Shown here piece after piece: positions 43,840 to 55,066 of a stretch of 64,000 nucleotides of DNA; position 1 is the first letter of the stretch, and each line of letters begins with the position of its first letter. The notes under the pieces are model-generated. The model saw only the letters and a list, made by a program, of their open reading frames with translations. It ran no database searches and was not told where the DNA came from. A program made the position numbers and the translations under genes. Location of the stretch: positions 68,370,018 through 68,434,017 of the forward strand of contig CM050453.2 in assembly GCA_027563935.2 (NCBI GenBank). Direction: 5' to 3'. Source of the stretch: Costus lasius. Lineage: Eukaryota > Streptophyta > Magnoliopsida > Zingiberales > Costaceae.

Positions 43840-46190
43840 CTTTCTGCATTTTGCTTACTTGACTGGGTGTTTTCTCGCTGCAATTTTAAGAAACTGGGTT
43901 GGAAAAATTTTTGATCTTTGGCACCATCACGAAGTACTCATCTTTGTCTATAATCTGGATATTTTTGCTGAATTTTAAAGTCCATGGATCATTCTAAAAC
44001 ATGTAGTATCTCTTCGATTCTGATTAATTTATGCAACAGTTTTTTCTGACTAATCTGATTAGCACTTTTGCAGCAAGTTTTTAAGATGCTTAAATAACTT
44101 GAAACCCATATTTTTCGCATGGTATATGAAGAACATGTGTCGTTCTATCTCATGGATTAGTTATTTTCATGATTTTATTTTCTGATCATTTTAGGACACA
44201 TGGCAACTTTTTGAATCTAATTAACTTTTGTGCAGTTTTTGCAGTTTTGTAATCTGATTAGACTTCTTTCTACTGATGCCCTAAATTCCTGATAGATTTT
44301 GTTCCTTTGATTTTCATACGTCTGAAAAGAACATATCTTATTCTATTACATGGTTCTGTCCGTTTTCTTATTGGATCATTAAATCTTATTTTTCGGTATG
44401 ACTACTTTTCTTAAAAAATTCACTGGCTGCACTGTTTGCTTTCTACATGTTATTGCTTCTTTTGGCTCCAGATCCAGAAATCTTCAAGAGCAACTATCTT
44501 CCACCTCTAGCCACCACTGCATCTGCCTCTGACATCATTGTTTCCAACCGTCGACACTGGATTATACCATATGCAAATTCTTACTTCTTCTACTGCCTCT
44601 ATTTCCATTGATTTGATTTATTTATGCAGCAGACTCTTCATTTGTGACCAATATTTTTTTATCTATGCAGCAATATTTTTGGCACCCACCGACCGACGAT
44701 CTCACCTCCAGGACTGTATTCTCTAGTAGACCACTAGAGATTACTCACTCTACTGTCGGCACCATCATCATCATTGCTAGCAGCTTTTGAGCTAGCCTCT
44801 GTTCCACTTTTGCTTCTCAGCTGCATCAGCTTTTTCCACCGGCATCCTCTTCAGACCTCTGGCGACATCTCTGATTCTCTCTTGATAAAATTATTTTTAT
44901 CATTATTATTTTTAGAGACTTTTTTTAGACTAAGCCTTATGTATCTTAAATTGTGCAGGTAAAATTTTCAAAAGGCACATCCTTGGACCTCGCAGCATCT
45001 ACCCCGACACTATTTTTGATATGAGCCTTATGTATTTTTAGTCAGAGCTTTCTATATAGTTTTGTGAGTATTGTTTGCACTTTCCTATGATTATTTGATT
45101 TCATATGATTATCTACACTTTTCTTCTCTTAGATCTATCACTTTACATCTCATGATTGTTGAGTTTGATGCTTCTACACCTCTGTGACCACATGCTTATT
45201 TTTCTCTTCGATGTGGTTGTATTATGATTATCATACTAATTTCTATTATTTCAATGGAGTTGTATTATGATATTTTGATATTCTGATAAGCTATCTTCGA
45301 TATGGTTGTAGTATACATGATGATATATTTAGTGTTTACGATGATATTTTGTGATGATGATGAGTATATTCTTGTTTCATATTGTTGATGACTTGATTGA
45401 TTGATGATGAATGGATTCAAATTCATGATTAGAGAAAAACCCTATCATGTTAGATTTATTTCTTTAATGCATATCTATCTTTGAAATTTGACAGTGGTTG
45501 ATGCATGAAATTTTGGGTAGATGTATTATTTGAGGAATAAGATCTAAGGTGAACCTATTCTTTTGAATAAAATGAGTATATAAGTATGACTTGTGAATTG
45601 AGATCAATTGATCAACCAAGTAGATGTTTAGTCTATTTTGCTATTTGTTGGGAAATAAAAATCCAAGATCCATAAAAATAGTGAGAGACTCCCCTACTTG
45701 GCACTATGTAAAATTGATAGTAGTACCTAAGACATGGGTTGAAGTCTATGCATGAAAAATAATGAGAGATAAAAAGAATAAGACTCCTCTACTTGGCACT
45801 ATGCAAAATTGATAATGGTACCAAAGATAAGAGTTGAAGTCAAAAATAAAAAGTGTGTATCTAAGTGGGTAATGCCATCTTTACAAAAACAAACAAAATG
45901 CAGAAAAAAAAATTGTGTGGAAAAAGATCTTGGAAACCTAATTCCTATAAACAAAAGCATGATAGATTTGAACTGAAAACTAGGTGAAATTATGAGATTG
46001 AAAATTCTATTTATTATACAAGTTGCAAAGTTTTATTTGATTGAGTTGTTAATCTAGAGGATTGAATTCTAAGAATGATATGTTTATTTGAAGTTTTGTG
46101 AAACAATTGATGTAATTTTTCATTGATGATTGTATTTTAGAAATTTATTGAGCATGAAAAGGTTTATCTTTTAATCAACTTTCGATTTTT
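43840..46190 (+). other. N2 3' untranslated region
   Basis: 2.35 kb without supportable genes; collinear with N1 31867-34160 in reverse complement. Contains two copies of the conserved 60-nt box (45688-45747 and 45782-45841) and the pre-LTR hairpin (46191-46204). Confidence 0.78.
45688..45841 (+). repeat. Two copies of a conserved 60-nt box
   Basis: Each runs from GACTC to GTTGAAGTC with a central TACTTGGCACTATG.AAAATTGATA core. Single copies are at 55702-55761 (F), 51750-51809 (E, minus) and 32385-32444 (N1, minus; plus a partial at 32480). Confidence 0.85.
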
Positions 46191-46228
46191 GCTTGAGGAC
46201 AAGCAAAGTTTGAGCCTTATGTATTTGA

Positions 46229-48291
46229 TGACACCAAAATATATAGTATATTTTGTATCATTTTATATATCTTTTCATGCTCAGTTGAAGATCTTTTGCT
46301 TATTTTTATGCCAAAATTATCAAATATTGCAAAATCTACTTCTATTTTCGTTTTTCATGATTTTTAGGTAAAAAGGCACTATTTTGAGGCGTTTTCAAGC
46401 AAAATCGAAGACATAGAAGAGTTACCATCATCAAGAGGAGATCACCCGACAAATTTCACGCAAATCGGAGCAACTAACCAAAATACGGTAGTGCCGTATT
46501 TTATATTATGGTACCGTATTTCCGTACGATATCGTAAAATCAAAGCACTACCATAATTTGGGGAGTTTTCAGACATGAAGATTTTTCTGATTTTATGGCA
46601 CCACCGTAAAGAATTACATGGGCTGTATTTTGGAGCGTTTCAAACCAGAGACTTTTGCTGATTTTACGGCACGACCGTAAACCATTTCACGGTGCCGTAT
46701 TTATTAGAGATTTCAGACCAGAGAACTCGTCAGATTTTACGGCACTACCACAATAACTTTTACGGGCCGTAATTTTGACATAGGGTTCACAGAACTAAAA
46801 TACGGCACTGCCGTAAAATAGTTTACGGCCGTAATTTCTATTCAAAAACGCAATTTTTACGGGCCCGAAACTTGCGCGAACCATATCTTTTGATCCAGAC
46901 ATCCAAATTGAGATCTGAAAGATGCTGTAGACTCATTTTGAAGAGGAGAAGACACGAAGGGGTAGTACCAATTTTTATCTAGTATTGAGGGAGCAATCAA
47001 CAGAGAGGCGCTTAGGGTTTGTCCTCGCGCTGAGAGGAGTAGAGGACACCTCAGGCCGTGATTTTCACTCAGAAACTTTGCCTGGAGGATAGGAGGATAC
47101 CCCAGAAGTTTCGAATCAAAAGGAGATAGATCGGAGGAGAAATCATTGAAATCGGTTGTGACAGCACTGTTCATCGAGTTCTGCTGTAAATTACGGTGCT
47201 GTAATTTCATTACAGCACCTGTTTTGTAACTTTTCTTCTTCCCTTCTTCAATTTTTGACACTTTGAAAACATGTTTTATTGTAATTCCTCTTCCATGAAA
47301 GCTTAAACATATTTTGGGACATGGGGTGTAATCCCCTTGATTTTTAATGATTAGATAACTTTTGATCTTCCCCAGAATAGTTTTATGATGATAATTTTAC
47401 TTATGTGAAAGATTGTACTTTGATTCTCCATAGATTGATGTTATTATTCATGTTTTAGAGTTCTCACAATAAGGACCGAAAGGTGATTTGCTTGAGAACT
47501 TCGAACCCTATAATTGCATGTTAGGAACTGTCTTAGGTTAGTTCTTAATATTTGACTTTAGTGATCTTAATGACTTATTGATAATTTGAATCTAGGGTTG
47601 AGTTATTGTGTTAGACTTGATTTGATCTTGCACGAAAGTGAGGATCGAGTCATCGGAAAACCATAAGTAGAACTTGTGTTGAGTCTTGGATGCACGAAAG
47701 TGATCCTTAAGATTCCACTTGAGACAATCCTTAGAATTTGGATGCACGAAAGTGATCTTGAATTCCGTGATTGATGATTTACTTATCTTTAGCGTTGGGA
47801 TAGATCTTGCGCGAAAGAGAGGATTGATCCCTGCATGATTGTCTGCACGAAAGTGAGATGATCCCTTTATGAAGTAAATTAAGTCTTTATCATGATAAGA
47901 TTAGTCTGGCAACCTTTTATTTATGTCTAGTCATTAGAATCAAGGAGGATGAAACCCTAGTCCCAATGTTTCTCTCTGATTATCTCTTTAGCATATTCTC
48001 TACATAGTTACTTCTATCAAATTCAGTTTGCTTAGCTAGTGAGAAAACAATTATTAGGTACTTAACAATAAGGTCTCTATGGTTCGATATCTTTCTTTCT
48101 TACTTCGAGTATCCGTGCACTTGCGGACTACAACAAATTTTTAGCGCCGTTGCCAGGGATTAGTCCTAGGTACACGATAAACAACTTGGGATACAACAAG
48201 TTTTTGGCGCCATTGCCGGGGAGATAAATTGAGTTCATATTAATTTTGTCCCCGCGTGCCATACTTGTAGTGTTTCCCTACTGTTACAACA
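46229..48291 (+). repeat. N2 3' LTR (2063 bp)
   Basis: TGACACCAAAATATATAG ... CTGTTACAACA, close to the 5' LTR across its length. ACGG array 46480-46870 with a perfect ATACGGCACTGCCGTAAA unit; GCACGAAAGTGA repeats 47630-47860; internal primer-site modules at 48143-48159 and 48205-48222. The purine tract expected next to a 3' LTR is absent; the flanking bases read TTTGAGCCTTATGTATTTGA. Confidence 0.9.
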
Positions 48292-48961
48292 ACATACAGA
48301 TCATCAAAGATGATATCCCGATCCTTCACTAGGTGAATAGATGATTGGGAAATGTCTTGTGAGAAATGACTTAATGGACATCACCTATGGGGTAGGTGTG
48401 TGAGTTTTTGGATAAATCCAAGAAACTCCATGTGCCAAGTCAGATAACATACATCAATCATGGTATGTTATAGACTAGATGTGGTTTGTGCCGAGAGCAT
48501 AACCAAAAGATACCAGGTCTAGTCCAGGAGCTCAACACTAGATAAGGAATGAAGAACACACTTAGGTTCTATGTAGAACTAAGGCGTGGTTCTTTGTCAG
48601 TAATGACAGGAAAAACTCAGTGTATTCACTTGGCAGCTTGTTCTAGTCAGACTAGTCACAGTCTAGCTGTTCCTGTAGTGGTGCTAGAAGCTTTAGGAGC
48701 TTCAGAGCATACTACTTGAAAGCAGAGTATGCAAATGCTTTTGGGAAACAGTGGGAGTTCTTTGTTAAACTTCACAGGCGTACTCAGATGCTTATACTTT
48801 GTCTTGGGGACAGAGGTACTTAAGATATAGCAGATTTGAACACTGATACAATCGTGATAGGCCCATAAACCGATGCTCTGGCGCAGCAGGAGCGTGGCAG
48901 GTCGTGCTTAGGACATGGTGTTGAGGTTGCTCAATGCAGGGTCCTAGTGCAAGTGCGAGAT
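48292..48961 (+). pseudogene. pol: Copia D pol remnant, after N2
   Basis: Picks up RT right after the catalytic box (IQIIKDDIP against the usual ILLIGNDIP), then decayed RT and RNase H text and the C-terminal DALAQQERGR of RNase H near 48876-48910. It ends with the purine tract GTGCAAGTGCGAGAT before the 3' LTR. Many stops and frame changes. Confidence 0.8.
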
Positions 48962-50659
48962 TGCTAGTGTTTATAGCCTAAGACCTCAGGATGGTCAATT
49001 GGGATATGTGTATCACATCTAGTTGATAGATGAGTTATCCTGGCATTGTCGTTGTTATGCAAGTTTGTACATATGCGCATATGTACATTTGCATATACAG
49101 TGTCCCTACGAGATAGATTTCATCTAGTCTTTGTGTTTATCCCTAGTCGAGAATCATAGTGGATATGGGACAGCTATGATTCACTTGAGATTGGTATATG
49201 CGCTGGTTGAGCATGGGTTGCTAATGCAAGCATATGGGTATATCAAGGGAGATATACTAGATCGACCCACCGTGAGGATTCATCTCGGTGTCACGAGATG
49301 AATATCACAGTGACAGAGTTGCGCTTGTCCTAGACTTGAGGGTATTGATGTCTCTATACAGTGATTGATGTACTTTGATGCAACCTAACGCTTCACTGTA
49401 AAAAGGAAGTCATAACAGTTGTCATTGGGTATGTCATAAGCTGTATGAGAGATTCATTGTGCCAATATAGGATTTGCCCCTTCCTTAAAGAGAAGCTTGA
49501 TTATCCATGGCGCCCCTATATGGATGACTGAAAGTATATGGCCATACCCAGGTGAGAACCTGATTTAGTCACGCCATAATATTGGACATTAGTTGGCAAA
49601 AGGACAAAGCTGCACTTTTACTTTGTTGCAGTTTTAGGGGATGTAGATGATGACACCATTCTGATGACTTAGGTAGCAATGATGTACTGCTAGGTGCCAC
49701 TCATTGCTGGCAATGATTTAGTCATCACTGCCAAAGTCTGAAGAACCTACAGGGTCGCACACCTTGACACTCGAGTTCTCATACTGATCGTTTAGCCTCT
49801 AATCGAATCATTGTGTGATTCAGATCTTTTTGGGGAACTGATGCATTGAGACTTTTATAGAGGAGATGATGTTTTATTTTAGTTCATGTTTGACCACTAG
49901 TTGACTCTAGTGGACCACATTTGATCTCTGTTGACCTGTGTTGTCAAAATGAGTCAAATAAGGGTCTTGGTGCAAGTTTGGGGTTTGGCACTTTAGTCAC
50001 ATGAATAAAATAAAATTATTAATTGGCAAGAGAATTTTTCTCTTGGCTAATTAATAAGCTGGGGCGCAATTTACTATTAATTGCATCTGCGGGGATTCGA
50101 AACCATGATGCTTAATTGTGAGTAGGCGCCTATGCTCATTATCCCACATGGGAAAAATCTCCAATGTGCGTCTGGCTCTACTATTATAAATAGAGAGGCC
50201 TACCTGGTAGATTGTTTTTGTACCAGACTCTTCTCTTGTCTCTAGTTGTCACCTCCCCTCTGCTCCTTGGCGTGGGGTCCTAGAGGTGACGACAATAAAA
50301 GGATTTTTGCATCAAGAGTTGGGACAAGTGGTAGTGCTACCCACTCCTTGTCGCCAACGTCCCTCTTCTCCTTAGCATTGGCGCAAGTGGAGAAGATCAA
50401 GAGGCGTGGATCTCATCTCCCGAGGCTAGCACCACGCGTGGAGGTTGGAGAGATCTCGAGGAGTCCGTGTGTGTGCAATGCAGAGGACGGGCCCTTGCGC
50501 GTCTTCATCATCGGCCACTCCTAAAGTTGCTTAATAAGGTATTGCTCTTCACATCCTTCGGTTTTCTCTCATAAGTGATCCTGGTGTTTTTGGAATTCTG
50601 TTTCGGACCTCCGCTTCCATTATGTTTAAAGTTTTTCTGAGGTTCGGGGATTCCCAACA
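48962..50659 (+). repeat. 3' LTR of copia D (1698 bp)
   Basis: TGCTAGTGTTTATAG ... TTCCCAACA, followed by CCTAA. The TATA box is at 50185-50193. Compared with the 5' LTR it lacks ~32 bp after CATAATATTGG, a deletion bounded by the short repeat TTGG/CATTAGTTGG. Confidence 0.92.
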
Positions 50660-50664
50660 CCTAA

Positions 50665-51252
50665 ACCCACGAAAAATCTGATATTTTATAGTTAGACTGG
50701 TCTGGAACCCATCAACGAATGTTTCTGCAAAGTCTAGTTCAAATCCGGTTCGAATTGGTGAAGAATCGAGTGAAAAACTCATCGGGCGGACGTTTTCACG
50801 GTCCGTAACATGTTCACGGCTTTGGCCGTGATTCTTTCTGCCTGTACAGGCCTTATGTCACAGAAATATTCACGGGCCGTGATGGATTCACGGCTTCACC
50901 CGTGAATGTTTCTGTTCATTCCAACACTTAGCCGATTTTCACCCACTGCTCGAACTCAAAATTACATCTGAGCCATAATTACGGCCAAGGCCGTGAATGT
51001 TGATTTCTTCACTATTTTAACCCCAAATTTGACCCATAAGCTCATGATCTCCTCGGGAATCATTTTGTGGCTTCAAAACTCTCAAAATCCATCATTTTAA
51101 CACCATTTTACCTACATTTTCAGAAAAACCAAGAGAAGTGAAGATTCTATGCAAAGTAAAGTAAAACATTAAAAATTGCATAAAATCATTCAATTAAGCC
51201 CAAAATATCATGTAAAATATAGGCAAAAACATGGTTTAAATGCAACACATCA
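50665..51252 (-). repeat. Gypsy E 3' LTR, right part
   Basis: Continues the E LTR after copia D. It contains palindromes of the CACGG form (TTCACGGCTTTGGCCGTGA near 50815; CACGGGCCGTGA at 50873), a variant of the ACGG units of N1/N2. On the minus strand the LTR starts TGATGTGTTGCATT at 51252. The bases just inside (to 51289) hold the pre-LTR hairpin with one change (GCTTATCCTCAAGC). Confidence 0.82.
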
Positions 51253-52878
51253 AAATACCCTAGACTTAGAATTTTGCTTATCCTCAAGCAATTCATCAAT
51301 ATGAATAAAGAATTTATAGATAAGGAACACTCATCAGTTTTACCATCAATAAAGCCTTTAGTCTGCATTTCAGGCAAGCAACTTTTCATAACTTAGATAA
51401 TTTTAAGAGAAATCACAATAGAAACAAACTGTCAAGAATTTACAACCCAAGAAAGATAAAATTCACTTGTCATGTTATAATGTTCATGCAACACATGTCA
51501 AGCAATCAAATACTTCTTGGTTTAATTAATCTACCTTAATCAATAGATAAAGATTTATTTCAAGTCATTTGGTGAAACTATAAAGTAGAGATTTTTAATG
51601 CAATTTGGTCTTTAAACTGTAATTTATCATAACATTGATTAAGCATACTGCAAAATAGTATATTTTAATTCATGGTCTCGATCTTAAGCTAGAGGAATTT
51701 TTCACTAAGCCCACAGCTTTCTCTTTTTCTCCATTTATATTTTTTTTTAGACTTCAACTCATGTCTTCGATAACAATGCCAATTTTTCGCAGTGCCAAGT
51801 AAAAGAGTCACACAATTTCTTTTTTATAAAGCTGGCTAGTGTTAACTCATAACCTCAGATTATGCAACTAGAGGAGTTGGAGCAAATCTCAAGTTAAATA
51901 TATAAATCACAAAATTTCTATCCATAAAAATCAATATTAAATCAAAGGAAGATAAATTAAACTTAAAGTACAAGGATCATTATGCACATGTTGTTTAAAC
52001 ATATACAATTCCTATGTAAACTTTAACAATACCAGAATCGATCTTACTCAACAATTTAAGTATTCATGAAATCTCAAAAATTCTCTAAGTCATCAGATTA
52101 AATGCCCAAAAATGTTTTCTAAGTTCAAAATTAAGGATAAAACGAATCTGATTAATCCTTAATAATCTTAAACATTCAGAATTCATATCTATAAAACTAT
52201 GAAGGACTAGCAAAATATGAAAATGAGGACACCCTAGACTTAAGTTGATGCATATGTATAAACATTGAATCAATGAAAGATTTCAGAAAAATTTTGCAAG
52301 AGTTCCCTTTGTATTATGAGCGAAACTCTGTACAGTTATATCAAAAGTGTGAAATACAGCTCCGAAAAATCCGGAAAATATACCATATCAAAGATATTAA
52401 AGTTTTACATGGTAATCAAGTCTCAAATGTCAAATACCGTCAGGTTTCATCATTCAAATTACAGTTTACCATTTCAAATTACTATTAACTCAAAATATCA
52501 AAACATATATCAAAATCAATCTAGAATTTCAAAACTCTCCAACCAAGCATCCAAAACCATCATAAAGCATCACAGTCACATGATGAATATTAAATATATA
52601 CAAAACAATCCTATCTGTACCAAATTCAGCATCCTAAGGTCTAATACCATCATGAATGTACAATATCTGTCCAAATGTCAAATACCAAAATGAACCACAT
52701 AATATCCGGATACAACGCACACACACAAAGAAAACATAAAAATGCTGTGTGTGGTCATATCGACATCCAGTCAACTAAAACCTATGCACAAATAAGATAA
52801 ATGTCAGATCTCTTACATAATATCAAAGAATAACTTCAAATTGCATGTAAAAAAAAAATAAGATACTCACAAGATCTA
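51253..52878 (-). other. Gypsy E 3' untranslated region
   Basis: 1.6 kb, AT-rich, no supportable genes. It includes the conserved 60-nt box at 51750-51809 and a T-rich tract at 51721-51748. A 125-codon frame on the plus strand (52316-52693) has low-complexity composition and no homologue in F, N1 or N2. Confidence 0.72.
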
Positions 52879-54196
52879 TCAATCTGTCTCTGTATGCTCG
52901 GAGTCCTCCTCCTCGTCTCTAGCATGTCGTTTCAATGAAGATGGGAAACGATGCCGTAATAGCTCCTCTATCGTGCGTAAGGACTTGAGTGCCCTCGACT
53001 GTCCCTGCTCAAGGCGCGATATGTCGTCATGCATCCTCCTCTGCTCAGCACACATCTGCTCTAGAGAAGGGTCTGGCCGTGCTGATGTAGATGGTCCGGC
53101 AGATGTAGATGGTCTGGCAGATGTAGATGGTCTGTCAGCGGTGGATGGCTCAACTGGAGGGATATACTCTGAAATCCTCAGCGGTGATGGAGGTGAAGCT
53201 GCCTCTCTAGGACCTCCCCCACGAGTGGGATCCACGATCCAATTCTGTTGAACATGAACCGTAGTACAGTTAATGTTCGGCAGCTTCATCGTAATATCAG
53301 TGTGCCTGAACATGAGATGATACGAGCTGCCAAGCCTCGTAATCATCTTAATGGCAACACAGGCATCCATGTCAAGTCTGGGATTACACTTTGCCTCATT
53401 CAACCACGAGGGGTCAATACCGAGGGCAAGGGCAATCGTAGTGATCATACCTCCCATCACTATGACTCCTCTCCGCGCCCGAGCAGCTTTCTGAATCGGC
53501 TTTATCATGTAAAATGAGGTGCTGACGCAGAATCCTCTCAACATAGCTCTGAAGAGGATGGCTCTAGTGAGGACTAATGAATCTCAGGTGATGGCATTGG
53601 TGATGTTGATGTTGGTACTGATGGTGGTGCTGGCTCAGTGCTATATGGCACCTCAGAAGCGGTGTAGAGCTCGAGTACATCTATAGATATCTCAGGTAAA
53701 TCAGTAAATATCTCAGGAGATCCCTCCTCCTGATCTGGCAATATTGGCGTGGCAGCCTCAGGGACAAGCAGGTCTCCCTGGGCTGAGGAGGGTGATGAAA
53801 TCTTTGGGGTCTGGGCAGAGTCATGTGGAGTGTATACCTCCATAGCCTGTGTACCTGCAAGTGCTGCTGACTCTGGCAGATCAGCAGGAGGCCCCGGTGT
53901 AGTAGAATCCACTACATCCATCGGAGTAGTCTCAACTACTGTCGGTGCTGGCGCTGGGGGTGCTACAGATATCTCAGCTGTCTATACAACTGGTGATAAT
54001 GGTCTGGTAACTCTCCTCCCCCGCATAGTCATGCCTCGCATGGTACGCTTCCTAGTGTACCATCTAGCGATCCTCTGATCGCAGCTCTCTGGCCTATCAG
54101 CAGGCCTCTCTGATATAATCTCTAACTCTGGAGAGCTAACAGGCTCAGGCACTGCCGTCTGTGATGCACTGGGTACTGAGGATGTGCTAGGAGCTC
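52879..54196 (-). pseudogene. Env-position ORF of gypsy E
   Basis: Two main open parts. The distal one (53544-52879, 221 residues) has a conserved segment (GGMITTIALALGIDPSWLNE, residues ~31-75), then a PSTSARPSTSAGPSTSARP repeat, a probable coiled coil (LEQMCAEQRRMHDDISRLEQ) and an acidic end (DEEEDSEHTETD). The proximal one (about 54196-53574) is rich in Pro, Ser, Thr and Glu, with an in-frame TAG near 53980. The F copy shares the order conserved segment, Pro-rich, acidic end. This resembles the Athila-type env-position protein; its function is not established. The N-terminus is lost by fusion to LTR sequence at 54197. Confidence 0.72.
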
Positions 54197-54580
54197 TCAC
54201 GGGCCGTGATGGATTCACGGCTTCACCCATGAATGTTTCTGTTCATTCCAACACTTAGCTGTTTTTCACCCACTGCTCGAACTCAAAATTACGGTTGAGC
54301 CATAATTACGGACAAGGCCGTGAATGTTGATTTCTTCACTACTTTGACTCCAAATTTGACCCGTAAGCTCATGATCTCCTCGGGAATCGTATTGTGGCTT
54401 CAAAACTCTCGAAATCCATCATTTTTACGCCATTTTACCTACATATTCATATAAACCAAGAGAAGTAAAGATTCTATGCAAAGTAAAGTAAAAACATTAA
54501 AAATTGCATAGAATCATTCAATTAAGCCAAAAATATCATGTAAAATATAGGCAAAAATATGGTGTAAATGCAACGCATCA
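54197..54580 (-). repeat. Gypsy E 5' LTR fragment (384 bp)
   Basis: Matches 50871-51252 nearly base for base (382 bp) and ends GCAACGCATCA followed by ATAAT. Only the first part of the LTR (minus orientation) survives; a deletion starting at TCACGGGCCGTGA joined it to coding sequence. Confidence 0.87.
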
Positions 54581-55066
54581 ATAATCCATGGACCGAACTC
54601 CCCAGCCTTACCTTTGCTAAACAAAGAGAGGATTACGGTCAAAAATCAAGCAAACTGGAAGACTCCCCCTGATGCAGCTATTGATGATGCCCCTATACCA
54701 CTTGATTCAGTACCACCACCACCTTCTTTTAAAGGAGCTAGTTTCAGTTTTTATGGGATGGATTCTAATTCTCCTCCACCTAGAGCAGGATCTTCATCGT
54801 GCGGCATAGCCCCAACTTAGAGAGGTTGGTCTAGTGCCCAGGACGCAGGCTTCCAAGCATTGTCTGTTGGGGCGTTCCATCAGGGACGCCTTCTGAAGAC
54901 AATATATGGTTCTGTCCAAGATGTGCATGATGATGTCTAGGACATAAAGGGATTTCTTTGGGACCACTTCTGCTCTAATGAAGAGAAGGATCTGGATGCG
55001 AGTATGGGAGAGGCTACCCCTGATGAGGAGGATAGTGAGGAGACTGACACTGACGCGAACGACTAG
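54581..55066 (+). pseudogene. Env-position ORF of gypsy F, 3' part
   Basis: Resumes after the second ATAAT. The first bases continue the earlier reading (PWTELPSLTFAKQ), then the frame shifts to VKNQANWKTPPDAAIDDAPIPLDSVPPPPSFKG. A TAG at ~54818 and another at ~54938 interrupt it. The C-terminus is acidic (DEEDSEETDTDAND, stop at 55066), as in gypsy E. Together with 23855-24716 it is one gene split by the E insertion and further decayed. Confidence 0.75.

Larger units (their letters stand above)
39950..48291 (+). mobile_element. N2: non-autonomous gypsy element, plus strand
   Basis: An 8342-bp element flanked by ACATA (39945-39949 and 48292-48296). 5' LTR 39950-42015, primer site at 42023-42040, gag-like gene 42288-43500, post-gene hairpin box, palindrome array, long 3' untranslated region, 3' LTR 46229-48291. 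No enzyme domains. Same family as N1 but with LTRs ~200 bp longer at the 3' end. It sits in the RT of copia D, immediately after the YV(G)D-I codons. Confidence 0.9.
25578..50659 (+). mobile_element. Copia element D, degenerate, hosts N1 and N2
   Basis: Complete structural element: 5' LTR 25578-27307, primer site 27309, leader, gag (split by N1), pol (split by N2), 3' LTR 48962-50659, flanked by CCTAA. Removing N1 and N2 with their duplications gives about 8.5 kb, a normal length for Angela-type copia. Coding parts carry stops, lost catalytic residues and large diverged stretches, so D is inactive. It is a subfamily related to B. Confidence 0.9.
24717..54580 (-). mobile_element. Gypsy E, minus strand, hosts copia D
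   Basis: Termini are TGATAGCTTCCGC at 24717 and GCAACGCATCA at 54580, flanked by ATAAT on both sides. The 3' LTR (left) is 24717-25577 plus 50665-51252, split by copia D. The internal region is 51253-54196. The 5' LTR (right) is only a 384-bp piece (54197-54580). Most of that LTR plus the primer site and gag-pol were lost by a deletion that fuses LTR to the env-position gene. About 4.8 kb remain without D. It inserted into the env-position gene of gypsy F. Confidence 0.85.

Noticed and set aside
52316..52693. 125-codon plus-strand frame in the gypsy E 3' region
   Set aside because: Rich in Ser, Asn, Ile and Lys as expected from AT-rich DNA. It is antisense to E and not conserved in related elements.
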